DNA of 64,000 bases from Fasciola hepatica (Eukaryota > Platyhelminthes > Trematoda > Plagiorchiida > Fasciolidae), in contig CANUEZ040000159.1 of NCBI GenBank assembly GCA_948099385.1, forward strand, positions 6,652,501 through 6,716,500, in the 5' to 3' direction. The translations under genes were made by a program, and so were the position numbers. Below the pieces are notes generated by a model. That model did not search any database, was not told the origin of the DNA, and was given only the letters and a program-made list of their open reading frames with translations. Shown one piece after another: positions 1 through 10,752 of the stretch; position 1 is the stretch's first letter; the number at the start of each line of letters is the position of its first letter.

Positions 1-208
1 GGAAGGGCGTATTATACCCAGTTCTAGCATATGTTCGAATTCGGCCTGTGCAACACGAAGCTTGTCCGGTACTGACCGACGCGGCCTACTGAACACTGGG
101 GGTCCCTTAATATCGATATGATGAGTGACGCTGTTGGTCACTGCTGGGAGAGGCCCGGCCTGCCGAAACTTGGCCGGGTAGGCGGCGATGAGTTCGCCAT
201 AAGGTTGG
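1..208 (-). pseudogene. Gypsy-1 pol, region just upstream of the RT core (partial)
   Basis: Read on the minus strand this stretch encodes the linker that leads into a Gypsy reverse transcriptase, ending at the window edge with LELGIIRPS, the usual entry to the RT fingers. The same segment is seen in Gypsy-2 near 14700-14870 (ELCIIRPS) and, degraded, in Gypsy-3 near 41320-41420. It is the downstream continuation of the Gypsy-1 gag-protease found at 6618-7824; BEL-1 sits between the two halves. I see no stop in this piece. The catalytic RT and integrase would lie outside the window. Confidence 0.8.
204..208. repeat. Target-site duplication, left copy (GTTGG)
   Basis: Five bases GTTGG immediately precede the first BEL-1 LTR and recur exactly after the second LTR at 6613-6617. 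A 5-bp duplication is the normal footprint of BEL/Pao integrase. It fixes both outer ends of the element. Confidence 0.85.
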
Positions 209-634
209 TTTAATGGAGTTCAGGAAATCCCGTTCCATGCATTAGCATCCATATTACAAACAACATTTATCATTCGTATGAACTATCTTTGCTGGAGTTC
301 TGATTGTTTGTTTTATTTCTTTAAATCTTTGTCACAAACCGGACTCCTATCGGTGCCTCGAGCGAGAGTCGCTCAGCTTGAATTTCGTTGTGACTGTATT
401 TGGTAATCTCATTTTCTGTATCTGACCTTTTGCTGTAACCCATCTGCAGTTGTTGATTTGTTGTCCAATTTGGAGTGAAAGAGCCCAGAAGGAACACTAT
501 TGAGTTTTGATTATTGTAAAATTAATTACTTTTCTGTATATAGTACCGTAGCTATTTGGAATCGACTTTGTTTTGAATTGTGTCGAAATTGGTTGCTACG
601 TGTCGCTCAAACGTTGGGGTGGCTGGACTTTACA
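209..634 (+). repeat. BEL-1 5' LTR (426 bp)
   Basis: Boundaries come from alignment by eye with the 3' copy at 6187-6612 and from the flanking GTTGG. The LTR ends in TTACA; the start reads TTTAA here and CGTAA in the other copy, so the original terminus was probably TGTAA, forming a 5-bp terminal inverted repeat. I count about twelve mismatches between the two LTRs (about 97% identity) and no indel. The last third (ATTTGGAATCG to CTCAAACG) resembles the R-U5 ends of the other BEL LTRs in this window. Confidence 0.92.
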
Positions 635-657
635 GTACCCAATACCATTGGCAATTT

Positions 658-2640
658 ATGAGACATGAAATTACGCAGCAAATTGGCACAACCTTCCGAA
701 TCAAAGGACAATACCTTGCAGTGAATCAACCCCCTTTGCCCGTAGGTGTTGGTCATGTCTCTTGCTCAGGCTCTAGTATATCCGATTGTTCTAGGGTTAG
801 CTCAGTTTCCCATAGAGCTAGAGCCTACCGGTTGTTAGCTGAGTTGAAGGAGAAGCAGATTGCAGAACAATTAGAGTTAGATGAGCAACGTAAGCTGCTC
901 CAGGTGAGGAATGAGATGGAAATGGCCAAACTGCGTTTGGCGCTCGCTGAGGAAGAAGAAGATCTGGTCAACAGAGATGAAGTCAGGAATGGAGTAATGG
1001 TCAGTGAACATCTTTCTCGTTACCCAGGTGATTGACACGTGCAGAACGATGCACCACGAACAACAAGCTTCGTTCCAGTGGCGGAACCTGCTGTGAATTA
1101 TCTTTTGGACTTACCCAGGGTGGAACTGGAGTCATTCGTGGGCTGCCCGTCAACTTACTGGAGGTTTGTGAAACAGTTCGAATATTACGTCGAAGGTAGA
1201 GTTCGAGACGATGGCCAGCGCCTACTTTATTTGACGCATTACTGCAAGGTACAAGCAAGGGATGCGTTTGCCGAATGTGTTATGTTGCCTCCAACAATGG
1301 CATACAATAAGGCTAGGGAAATACTAAAAGATCTGTATGGACAAGATCATGTGGTGGCTCGTTCACTGATTGATGTCTTACTGCAAGGTTTGAAGCCTCT
1401 GGTGGAAGATTCGGATGCCCTGACAAAATTGTCGATAAAAATGCTGAACTGTGAAATTGCCCTCACGCAGATGAATAGCATGTCAGACCTCAGCTCATTG
1501 CAGACTATGGAACGTATCACTCGAGTGCTTCCAACACGTCTCCAGGATTTGTGGGCTAGGACCGTTGATGATATTTTGGGAAGAGGAGACGAACCGATGT
1601 TCCAAGATCTGCAGCACCTAGTGTCCCTTGAGGCATGGATTGCTCGAAGTACGTTTGGCAAACTGGCTGCCAATGGCAAGGCTCAGGCTTATTCGCGGTC
1701 ATCCAGTTGGAGGAATTATGCACAAAACCTGCATCTAGAAGCGACACGGTTCATGCCAAATCAGGGTAGTACTTTGTTGGTCGCAGCTAATAGGTGTTCT
1801 GTATGTAATGGAATACACGCACTTGAGGAATGTCAGCGATTCCTGTCTCGTGATATACCCGGTCGTTGGGCATTGATTAAAGAAATCAAGGCTTGCTTTT
1901 CGTGTCTCAAGTGTGGACATCTGTCTAGAAACTGTTCTGTTTCCAAACCATGTTCAACATCAGGTTGCCCAAAACGGCACCACCGTCTACTGCATGTTGC
2001 ACAGAAGCAATGTACTTATCGAGTCACGCAAGATACAAAACAAGGGCTGCAGCTGGATAAGCTGGGTATGGACAATGCAAAAAGGCCTGGGCAGTGGACC
2101 AATAATTGTGCGGCTACTCTTAGGCCAGAATGTCGGGTCAGTTTAGGTGTACTTCCACTGCGAGTAGTCGGACCGAGGGGCTCTGTGGAGACCTACGATC
2201 TGCTGGACAGCGGGTCTGATGTGACTCTAATACAAAAAGACATTATGGAGCTGGTGGGCCTGAAGGCATCCCCGACCTCACTGTCGATTTCGACCGTAAA
2301 TGGGACTACCACTTGGAATTCGGGGACAACGGAGCTGCGACTGAACTCATTATCAGGGAATGATTTAGTGAATGTAGAAAGAGCCTCTTGTGTTGATAGG
2401 CTACCAATCCAAGCAGTCCAGTACTGCACAGACGCGGACATTTTATCCTGGCCTCACCTACATTGCGTCCAAAGACAGAATCTGGAAGATTCGAGAGTGC
2501 GAATCCTAATAGGTGCCGACGTCCCAGAAGCACATTGGGCATTACAGCAGAGATTCGGCAGAAGAAAACAACCCTATGCTGTGCGGAAGATTTCAGGATG
2601 GATTGTTCTTGGTCCGATAAACCAGGACCACGCTTTGTGA
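658..2640 (+). pseudogene. BEL-1 gag-protease (one in-frame stop)
   Basis: Gag forms the particle and the protease matures it. The first ATG after the LTR in this frame is at 658. A Glu/Lys/Leu-rich coiled coil (about 835-975) is followed by a TGA at 1033-1035; the same frame then reopens and runs to 2638-2640. Next come the DUF1759-like capsid region (LPRVELESFVG, near 1110), zinc knuckles starting at 1795 (CSVC, CFSCLKCGHLSRNC, CPKRHHRLLH), and the retropepsin motif DSGSD at 2206-2220. The ADVPEAHW and GWIVLGPI blocks that usually precede RT are present. The RT follows in another frame, so there is a frameshift near 2640. Confidence 0.88.
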
Positions 2641-4345
2641 GGACGGTAAACCACATTGAGAGGGGAATGGACCCCTTAGCAGAACAGATCGATCGACTAT
2701 ACAATGCCGATTTCTGCAATGGGTGTACATCGGAAAATTCTCCTTCATCAGAAGACAAACAGGCCGCTGATATGATTTCCAATGCCACAACCTGGTTGGA
2801 CGGACACCATGAAGTTGCACTTCCGTGGAGGAATCCTGAAGTGAGACTTCCAAATAACTATATTGTGGCCAAAGACAGATTGAACGGCTTGAGAAAAAGG
2901 TTTGCGCGTGACCCGGAATTCTTTGACAAATACTCTACAATAATAGAGGGTTATGTGCGCAAGGGCCACTCCCAGTTAGTGCCCGATGTACAGCCTAAAA
3001 TGGGTTTTGAGCCAAAGTGGTACTTACCACATCACGCAGTTACAAACCCTAAAAAGCCTAGCGAGTTGAGGGTAGTGTTTGACTGTGCGGCTGCATTCCA
3101 GGGACGCTCCTTGAATGATTACTTGCCACAGGGACCGGATACGACAGCAAGCTTAGTTGGAGTGTTGCTTTTCTTTCGAAAGGAATCTGTCGCATTGGAT
3201 GCAAATATTGAAGAAATGTTTGTGCAGGTTCGAGTGCCGACGAGAGACAAAGGAGCACTGAGGTTCCTCTGGTGGGAAAATGGTCAACTAGGTGGTAATC
3301 TTGTTGAATATCAGATGAATGCCCACCCGTTTGTTGCCTCTTTTGTGCAAATTTCACGTTACGTGGCACGGCAGACGATTGGGGAGGACAGTATGAGGAT
3401 TACGTCTCCAGGGCCGCGTATAACAACTTCTATGTAGACGACTGTCTTGTTTCTTTGCCTACACCGGAGAATGCAAGCGTTTTTGCTATCCAGATAAGTG
3501 AGTTACCATCACGAAGTGGATTCCAGCTTCATAGGTGGGTGTGTAATCGTAAGGAGGTGCTGGATATTTTACCAAAATCTGAGCTGGCCCATCCCACTTT
3601 GGAAATAGATGATTGCGCGCCTGTTCCAGAGAGGACGTTGAGGATAGAATGGATCGCAATAGAAGACACTTTCCAGTTTTCATTCGCAACACGCGAAAAA
3701 CCTCAAACAAGGTGTGGCTAGTTGTCCATAGTATCATCCGTGTTCGACCCATTAGGGTTGGTTTCACCTTTCATTCTTCCAGGCAAGGTGTTATTGCAAT
3801 CACTGTGTCGCTTGAAGCTTGGTTGGGACGACCCAGTTGAAGAAGGACCCTTACGATGCTGGAATGAGAGGTTGAGAATTATGGAACAGCTTTGAGCATT
3901 CAAAATTCAGCGTTCTATTATTGGAGGTGACTCACTGAACGAAGGTGTACAGCTTCATGTATTTTGTGACGCCTCCGAAGTTGGCCATGGGGTGGTGGCG
4001 TATTCCAGAATGGTTTCACGGGACATAGCTCCCTACTGTGCCCTACCGTTCTCTAAGTCAAGGGTAGCTCCTCTGAAGACAGTAACGATCCCTCGATTAA
4101 AGTTAGCCGCAGCAAGACTGGCCGTTAGAGTTTCTCGGGTTCTTATGGAGGAAACTGGAATCAGGCTTGGTAAGATCTACCACTGGACGGACTCTGCTAT
4201 AGTTTTGCATTACATAAACAACACTAAAACGAGATTCAGTATGTACGTTGCCAACCGTTTGGCTGAAATCCATCAGTGGTCGGAACCCTGGCAGTGGCGT
4301 CATGTCAGATCGGAGGCTAATCCTGCTGCTGGTTCGAAGGTCCTA
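2641..4345 (+). pseudogene. BEL-1 reverse transcriptase and RNase H, frameshifted
   Basis: RT copies the element RNA and RNase H removes the RNA strand. Coding signal shifts frame at least twice. From 2641 to about 3400 the RT fingers read GFEPKWYLPHHAV and ELRVVFDCAA. Motif A reads ANIEEMF where BEL elements normally have an aspartate before I-E, so a catalytic residue appears lost. YVDD is intact at 3431-3442 but in a different frame. RNase H follows (FCDASEVGHG near 3963, TDSAIVLHYINN near 4190). The final SEANPAA has Ala where NPAD is usual. Confidence 0.85.
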
Positions 4346-4776
4346 AATTCTTGATGAACGATGAAACTTCATGGCCGACCAGTCCTACGGTGTCCGTAGC
4401 ACCACCAAACGTTGAGTTGAAGCAGCCTTCGAGTACAGTTCTCACAATGTTGCAGGATACATGGACGGACGCGCTTCTAGCTAGGCGCTCCAGTTGGTTT
4501 CACTTGCTGAAGTCGGTAGCGTGGTTAACCCGTTTTAAAATGTACCTTGCAGTCATGAGAGGCGGGCGCACGGATCTAGGATTGACAACTGGGCCGTTGA
4601 AGTTAAACGACATCGCTAAAGTGTAGGAAAGTGTTAGTTAAATTGTACAAGCTAAGGTCTATGGCGAAGAGTTAAAATGGCTACGAGACAGGAGCAATAA
4701 CCTATGCACTAACAAACTTCCAATGAACAGGACTTCATTAAAACTGGATCCAATTTGATTAAATTGACTTATTTGT

Positions 4777-6384
4777 GTCGGAGGACGACTGAACTACTCC
4801 AGTCAGCTTCAGGGTGTGAAACATCCGGTGATACTACCCAAGATTCACCCGATTACAGACTCGATAATCCGGTGGTATCACGCAGTGGAAGGACATGCAA
4901 GCCCTTCTCAGTTACTCGCGGAACTTCGCAAAATATTTTGGATTGTACAGGAAGAAGCTGCCGTCAAGCGAGTACTTGGAGGATGTTGGAAATGCCGGAA
5001 GCATTTGGAGGTCGTAGGCAAACAGATGATGGCTCCTCTCCCAGCCATTAGAGTCCAACAAGGTTGGTTTCCGTTCAAATACGTCGGAATGGATTTCTTT
5101 GGCCCATTTGTGGTTAAACATGGGTGCAGCATAGAGAAACGATATGGATGCATCTTCACCTGCCTACAGATGCGTGCGGTACATATTGAATTTCCTTGTT
5201 CTCTAAGCATGGATTCATTCATTATGACATCGCTACTTTTCATGTCGAGGAGAGGGGCACCGTCCGAGATTTTTAGTGATAACGGTACAAACTTTGTTGG
5301 AGCTCAAAGGGAATTGAAGAAACTAGTGGGAAACTGGTCTAGTGATAAGATTGCGGATAGATTGCTGCAGCCGATTGTGCAGTGGCATTTCAATCCCCCA
5401 CATGCTAGTCACCGTGGTGACACATGGGAGATCATGGTGCGCTCAGTTAGAAGAGTACATCTTTCAGTTTTCAACGAGAAGCCGATGACTGACGAAATAT
5501 TGTTGACATTCCCTATGGAAAGTGAGCGGATAGTGAACGGACGACCGCTAGTGCCTTTGACCTCGGACTGTCGTGATCTGCCAGTACTCACGCCCAAAGA
5601 CCTACCCATCCTTAGGGCAGACCCACGGGATATTCTGACGGATTCGTTGCGCGATAGAACGGTTGGTCACCTTAGGCAGGCAAACTACCTGATGCCTGTG
5701 TTTTGGAAGAGATGGATCAGGGAATATCTTCCACTTTTTCAACAGCGGCAGAAGTGGATAACTCGAGAACGCAAATTTAGATCGGGCGATGTAGTGATAC
5801 TAGTTTCGGAGGCTTTGCCGCGTGACCGGTGGCCGATAGGAGTCATCGAAAGCATCTCAGTTTCGGACGATGGCTTGGTACGAAAGGCAACAGCGCTAAC
5901 TAATGAAGGATTGGTGCTCCGAGACGTTAGAAAGACTTGTCTTATTGAAGGCGAACCGGACACTGGTGTTGCAAGTTCAGAGGCCAAGTCTCCTCAAGCG
6001 AGAGGCGGGTCTTCAGGTCTGCCGAACCGAGAGGAACCACTAAGAGTTGATCCACTTGTCCGACTGGGAGCTTCTATTGACGGTGATAGGTTTTACGTAT
6101 TGGGGAACCGAAGGACGGGCCGAAGCATGAGGCCGACAACATCTAGCCGTGCAAGGGAAAAATCCGGGTCGGATTTTGGGGGCCGGCGTAAAGGAGTTCA
6201 GGAAACCCCGTTCCATGCATTAGCATCCATATTACAAACAACATTTATCATTCGTATGAACTATCTTTGCTGGAGTTCTGATTGTTTGTTTTATTTCTCT
6301 AAATCTTTGTCACAAACCGGACTCCTATCGTTGCCTCGAGCGAGAGTCGCTCAGCTTGAATTTCGTTGTGACTGTATTTGGTAA
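4777..6384 (+). pseudogene. BEL-1 integrase with C-terminal DUF5641-like tail
   Basis: Integrase inserts the cDNA. The open frame from 4816 to a stop inside the 3' LTR carries an HHCC-type zinc region (WYHAVEGH, CWKCRKH), then the catalytic core with the three acidic residues: D in VGMDFFGPF, D in FSDNGTNFVGA and E in DTWEIMVRS. The tail (FWKRWIREYLPLFQQRQKW and RSGDVVILV) matches the region usually called DUF5641. This is the best preserved part of BEL-1. The preceding 4346-4776 stretch, which links RNase H to integrase, is broken by several stops. Confidence 0.9.
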
Positions 6385-6612
6385 TCTCATTTTCTGTATC
6401 TAACCTTTTGCTGTAACCCATCTGCAGTTGATCATTTGTTGTCCAATTTGGAGTGAAAGAGCCCAGAAGGAACACTATTGAGTTTTGATTATTGTAAAAT
6501 TAATTACTTTTCTGTATATAGTACCGTAGCTATTTGGAATCGACTTTGTTTTGAATTGTGTCGAAATTGGTTGCTACGTGTCGCTCAAACGTTCCGGTGG
6601 CTGGGCTTTACA
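6187..6612 (+). repeat. BEL-1 3' LTR (426 bp)
   Basis: Same length as the 5' copy, ending TTACA and followed at once by the GTTGG duplication. Differences from the 5' LTR are mainly single substitutions, for example GG to CC near 6594. The start at 6187 is set by alignment to position 209. Confidence 0.92.
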
Positions 6613-6617
6613 GTTGG
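6613..6617. repeat. Target-site duplication, right copy (GTTGG)
   Basis: Exact match to 204-208. After it the Gypsy-1 coding sequence resumes on the minus strand. Confidence 0.85.
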
Positions 6618-6619
6618 TA

Positions 6620-7072
6620 TGCCGGTGGTTGAACGTAAAAGGCGTGACGTGATTCACTCGCGAATTATAGCCCGCAACAGCGAGAGTGGTCTGACGATCC
6701 ACCACTCTGCGGCGACGTGCATCAACTAACAATCCAAAGTGTTGCAGGAAGTCAATGCCCAGAATTGGGTACGGGACGAAAATTACGCTTTAAACCCAAG
6801 TTTAAGGTGAGCGACCGCTGGTCAAACGTTGGGATGGCCGTGTCATTGGCAGCACCTAGTGTTTGGGCCTGCGGTGTGCTATTGTCGTCTTTCGCTCGGG
6901 GGAGGACGCTCACTTCGGCACCGGTATCTACAAGGAATAGGTTATTTGAAATGATTTCCCTTACGTTCAAAAGACGACTATTGGTGTGATACCCGCCTTC
7001 GTGGGTCGCCACCACGGGCCGGGGGCTTAGTTTCCCTGATGAGCACCGGGAAACGTACATCCTGGTTCGCAT
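6620..7072 (-). pseudogene. Gypsy-1 aspartic protease and start of pol
   Basis: The minus strand reads FLVDTGAEVSVLP, the retropepsin active-site loop, near 6905-6945, followed by SLTLNLGL, the flap-side block typical of this family. The frame closes at 6752, but a second frame takes over with GIDFLQHFGLLVDARRRR, which normally follows the protease, so one frameshift lies near 6770. It overlaps the end of gag in a different frame, which in an active element would be bridged by ribosomal frameshifting or by a fused frame; I cannot tell which. Confidence 0.82.
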
Positions 7073-7824
7073 CGTTTGGCTCCCTCACCAAAGCGACTGT
7101 GGTATTTACAATAACGTTCTTTCAAAGAGCCAAAATGTCTTCGCGATGACGGACTATGGAGCCTGGGTGAGCGTGCGCGGTGCTGCTCCTGTGACCCACT
7201 TTTTACTGTTAGGCGTTGCAGGCTCGCGTCAATTCTAGACAAAACTGACGCTAGGTCGCTAGATGTTGGCAAGGCAGGCACCGTTGCGACGGAGGGCCTG
7301 GTTACTCCAGCTACAGCGGGTTTGATTCGTGACATAATGTCACCAGCTATCGCGTCAACTAACTCCAGCGAGCATTTGCGCATGGAACTTAGTAAAACTG
7401 GAATGTTATGCGGCAAACGCTGCAGCCAAAGTTCCCTTAAGAGCGGGTCCTCGCCTATTGTCGGTCCTCTCAAGAGCTGCATCTCACGCAGCAGTTCGGA
7501 GGGCTTCCTACTTCCAAGCTGAACGTTTTGAAGTTGTTGCATACGTTGTTCTTGCTTTGGGGTCGTGCGGGCAATGACAGCCTCCTTTAAAGCCTCGTGG
7601 CTTCGGGAAGAGAGTATTACGTCCCTTACTTGCATTGTGACCTCTGGCGGGAGGCGGCCTACTACCCACCTGAAACGGCTGGCGTCACTGGTTATACGGC
7701 AGTTTTCGAATTCTAACCCGACCAGCGTGAACCAGAGTTCTGGATCAGCAGGTGTGAATGCCGGTATGTGCAGCGTGATCGCCCCAACGGTGGGGTCTGA
7801 GCAGGGTTTCCGTTCAGTAGACAT
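7027..7824 (-). CDS. Gypsy-1 Gag, intact open frame (265 aa)
   Basis: Gag builds the retroelement particle. I chose the ATG at 7824 (MSTERKPCSDP) because the sequence upstream of it is Phe/Leu-rich leader translation without family resemblance. The protein has the capsid-like block starting PADPELWFTLVG, then the helical stretch with SSRSHEALKEAV, PSELLREMQLLRGP and RELWLQRLPHNI, a Ser/Arg-rich linker, and a C-terminal CKYHSRFGEGAKRC motif. There is no classical zinc knuckle, as is normal for this group. The frame has no stop. It ends just before the protease frame. Confidence 0.83.
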   Translation of the reverse strand: MSTERKPCSDPTVGAITLHIPAFTPADPELWFTLVGLEFENCRITSDASRFRWVVGRLPPEVTMQVRDVILSSRSHEALKEAVIARTTPKQEQRMQQLQNVQLGSRKPSELLREMQLLRGPTIGEDPLLRELWLQRLPHNIPVLLSSMRKCSLELVDAIAGDIMSRIKPAVAGVTRPSVATVPALPTSSDLASVLSRIDASLQRLTVKSGSQEQHRARSPRLHSPSSRRHFGSLKERYCKYHSRFGEGAKRCEPGCTFPGAHQGN

Positions 7825-8061
7825 AGCGATTACTTTATAGAATACAGACGGGAGAAGAAATAAACCACAATTGGGGGCACTATAGTCTTCGCGAAAAAAC
7901 TCACTACGAACTAGACACCAAAAATATGTGTGGACAAAAAAAATTATTTGGTAAACCGACCAAACTAAATAAATCAACAGATAGGGAAACAATAAAACAC
8001 AAAAACGTACGCAGACGGGACCTTGAACGGTAGAAAACAAGGAAACTCACGTGACCTGGGG

Positions 8062-8079
8062 ATCACGTCGGGCTCACCA
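8062..8079 (-). promoter_or_regulatory. Gypsy-1 primer-binding site (tRNA-Trp type)
   Basis: Minus-strand TGGTGAGCCCGACGTGAT lies two bases inside the LTR edge. It would pair with a tRNA 3' end reading ATCACGTCGGGCTCACCA, which differs at one position from the animal tRNA-Trp end as I remember it. Related, eroded versions occur beside the LTRs at 10733-10750 and near 42985-43005. The position is exactly where a Gypsy primer site should be. Confidence 0.7.
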
Positions 8080-8081
8080 AT

Positions 8082-8389
8082 TGTGGGGTTGGTTAGACCC
8101 TACTTCGCGGTTTCCTTAGTAAACGCGTGCTTCGGTCCTTCGTACTGCGTGGACCACCTGCACGCTACTCTAATATGCGGCACTGCACAAATATGTTAAC
8201 TAGAACAGTATTCTCCACGACCCGTGAGAACGAGAAGGCGATTGGGAGAGATAGTGGTTAGCGTGTATTTGGGAGCGTGCGTGAGAGCGTGCGCAAGAGC
8301 AACGGTCAAATGGCAACCGCGCTTGGCAGTCAGCGTTCAGTTAAACAATGAACGTGGTAAAAGTACGAATGAAGATGACAACCGCTACA
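8082..8389 (-). repeat. Gypsy-1 5' LTR
   Basis: Read on plus it begins TGTGGGGTTGG, directly after the primer site, and ends about CCGCTACA, giving TGT...ACA ends and about 308 bp. Related sequence recurs at 8740-8995, 10753-11095, inverted at 11096-11321, and at about 43000-43315. The outer end at 8389 is estimated from where those copies stop matching; no target duplication could be checked because the other end of the element is outside the window. Confidence 0.7.
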
Positions 8390-8739
8390 CTTCGGCAAAA
8401 TCTTCGGTCGAGTGCCCACAGACCAAGATGTGGTTGGAGTTGCATGAATGAGTTTTCAGAGCGCCTTTTTTGCGGAACTGAGCGAGATGTGTTGATCCTG
8501 AACACATTCAGCGATTAGTAGTCCACAAACGTACGGAAAACGCAAATAAGGTTTACCGGACAGTATTGTAAGGTCGCTAAACTCTATACGGGGCAGGTAC
8601 CAACTTGACTTGGGGGAATCCCAAATATCTGGCGGGCTTTTATCTTCTCCATCCGTGATGGAAAACTGAAATATTTCCACGGTTGGTTTGAAGATTATTC
8701 AAGCTGAAAAACTATGGAAATGTCAGTTCTAGCTGTTTC

Positions 8740-8995
8740 CCTATTACGTGCTTTCCCTGGTTCTTCCCAACTCGCTTGGACCACCTGTCCATTACAGGGG
8801 TAATCTGCAATGTGCTACCACTATCATTAGGGCAATGTTGCCCACAACCTACGAAAAAAGAACACTTCAGGTATGGAGAGATTGGTTAGCGTATATTGAA
8901 AAAACGCATGCTTAGCGTGCACGGGCAACGGTGAAGTAGCCTCCGCGCTTGGTGGCGCGAGTCCAGATAAACACTGACGCGTGTTAAGCAATTAA
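8740..8995 (-). repeat. Degenerate Gypsy LTR fragment
   Basis: Blocks such as TTGGACCACCTG (8777), GGTTAGCGTAT (8884) and CCGCGCTTGG (8943) occur in the same order as in the LTR at 8082-8389, with many changes between them. The short interval 8390-8739 before it holds nothing I recognise. Confidence 0.5.
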
Positions 8996-10559
8996 CCGAG
9001 GTTTAATGCCAGTACCAAGGCCCCTCCCTGGAAGTCCGGCAGAACTTGGCTTCGAGTCTAGATGTGGGCCAACTGTGTTGACATCCCAGGAACTCAGCAT
9101 GTATCTCTCCTTGCATTCGTGGCGTAACATCACGTGACTGATGGTGAGGGTTTAACACCTGCATCTTCGAAGCTCATTCAACAATGCGTCCGCCTGTCGT
9201 CTCCGGCGCCACGCCGACCAATGGTCCTGTTGTACAGTGGGTGATTATCCTCTTGAAATTACCAGGAGTCAGCGAGGAAACAAAGGAAGTCAGTGTGACT
9301 GCGGATTCACCTGAAGAGAAGGCAAAATAAAGGAAATTGTGCCTGGGGCGCCAGCAGGCGTTCGACCGGGATAGCAGACAAAAGACATTCGGTGCGGTCG
9401 TTGTTCATAAAGAAGTAGAAAAAACGGATGCTGATAGATGGAAATTTTGAAGGCTTGATTTCGAGTGACGATTCAGACGCTCGCACGACTTATGCGGACA
9501 CGAATCCCGTCCAACGAATGAAGACCAACAACGATAGCTCTTCATGGGTTTTAGTACTTATACTGGTTACCCTGCATAACTGACAGATGGGTGACTGAAC
9601 GAGCTGATGCCAAGAGCTGACGAACTAGATTGTGCCTTGCTGCCTGAGTCGCATGATGTAAGACGGCGATGACGTTGATTCTTCCGGTACAAAGTGGACT
9701 TTAACAAACATACTTCCATATTCCAGTCGATTAAAAGACCCGAGGCCAAGCCGAATCCCTGACCGATCGAAGAGCCTGGCCAACGGTTGCTTGACCGGTT
9801 GCGTACATCGATGGATGGCTAATGAGCATTACTCAAGTGTCCTATAGGACTTCTAAGATTGGCCCATGTGTCCGACCGAAGATAATGTTACCACACTGGT
9901 TGAATACGGTCTGGATGTGTGGACGTACTTCGAATTATATTTTTCCTGACTGTGAGCCACTTTACTTGACTGAGAAGAAAGATTCGAAAGGGAAGGCTGC
10001 CCATAGAGGACCTGGCACCGAAATTATTTGCTCCTGGGTAGTGGTTGTCATTCTAAAGTAAACCTAACAGCAGATACCTTTTCATAAACAAGGTGCTCTC
10101 AAGATCCAGGCCCACCGTTGCATGGTAGCGAGTATGGTTTCTGCGAAGCCGCTAAGTGAGTGCTAGTCGCGGCATTAGGCGTAGTGAATCACTTATTGGA
10201 TACCCCTCGATATCAGGCTCGCTTCTCGGACATGTGCAACTGTGTCTGAGTCGTTGTCGAACGAGGGTGACTGACTAAGGTTGAGTGCGCTTGATATGGC
10301 GTGGGTGACAAGATGGCACCCCACAGACTTATCGGATGGCGGCGGTAAACTGGGACAAAGTACGAACGGAGAACCTCGCGAGATGAGTGTCGATCAAAAG
10401 CGGACTTTGGTGCGCTCGTGACCTGTGAATACTGTGAACGAACACCTTTGGGTGCATACTACAAATGACAGACGCCTAGGCAGACGGGCCACAAACTCCC
10501 GCCAAATGTGTTTCATCGAAAACGGACAGACTCTAACGGATTATGAGAGATAATCACCA
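8996..10559. other. No recognisable feature
   Basis: There are only short open frames with no family resemblance on either strand. A stretch near 9000-9080 loosely resembles 11590-11640, which suggests shared old repeat sequence, but I could not name it. Confidence 0.4.
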
Positions 10560-10752
10560 GAAGCGGAGATTTAAAAGTCATCCAGCGAATAGTGATGAAA
10601 TTTTGCTAAACGGTAGAAGAAAGTAGTAGTACGTAAACCAAAAGCAGGAGAATCAAAGCCATTCTACAAAAATCAACGTGCCGGAAAATAAATGACAATA
10701 AACGAGCAAAGGGAAAATCGCGTGACCCTGGCATCATGTCGGTCTCAAAAAT
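10560..10752 (-). repeat. Gypsy leader and eroded primer-binding site
   Basis: AATAAA-rich sequence followed by CGTGACCCTGGCATCATGTCGG matches, with changes, the Gypsy-1 leader and primer site at 8040-8079. The tRNA-complementary part (10733-10750) has lost its terminal CCA partner. No gag follows at lower coordinates, so this element is truncated to LTR plus leader. Confidence 0.55.

Larger units (their letters stand above)
209..6612 (+). mobile_element. BEL-1, complete but inactive BEL/Pao LTR retrotransposon
   Basis: The element is 6404 bp, with two 426-bp LTRs, Gag with a DUF1759-like region, zinc knuckles, a DSGSD protease, reverse transcriptase with YVDD, RNase H, and an integrase with DD35E residues and a C-terminal DUF5641-like tail. 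The order gag-pro-RT-RH-IN is that of BEL/Pao. It is inserted in Gypsy-1 with a GTTGG duplication on both sides. The coding region holds an early in-frame stop, several frameshifts and a changed RT motif A residue, so it cannot be autonomous. Confidence 0.93.
6618..8389 (-). mobile_element. Gypsy-1, 5' half (LTR, primer site, gag, protease)
   Basis: On the minus strand, from 8389 downwards: LTR, tRNA primer-binding site, leader, gag and protease. The element then continues through the BEL-1 insertion into 208-1 and off the window. The protein types (gag without a CCHC knuckle but ending in CKYHSRFGEGAKRC, a DTGA protease) are those of a Gypsy family common in flatworms and arthropods. It is the least decayed Gypsy copy here. 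Confidence 0.85.
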
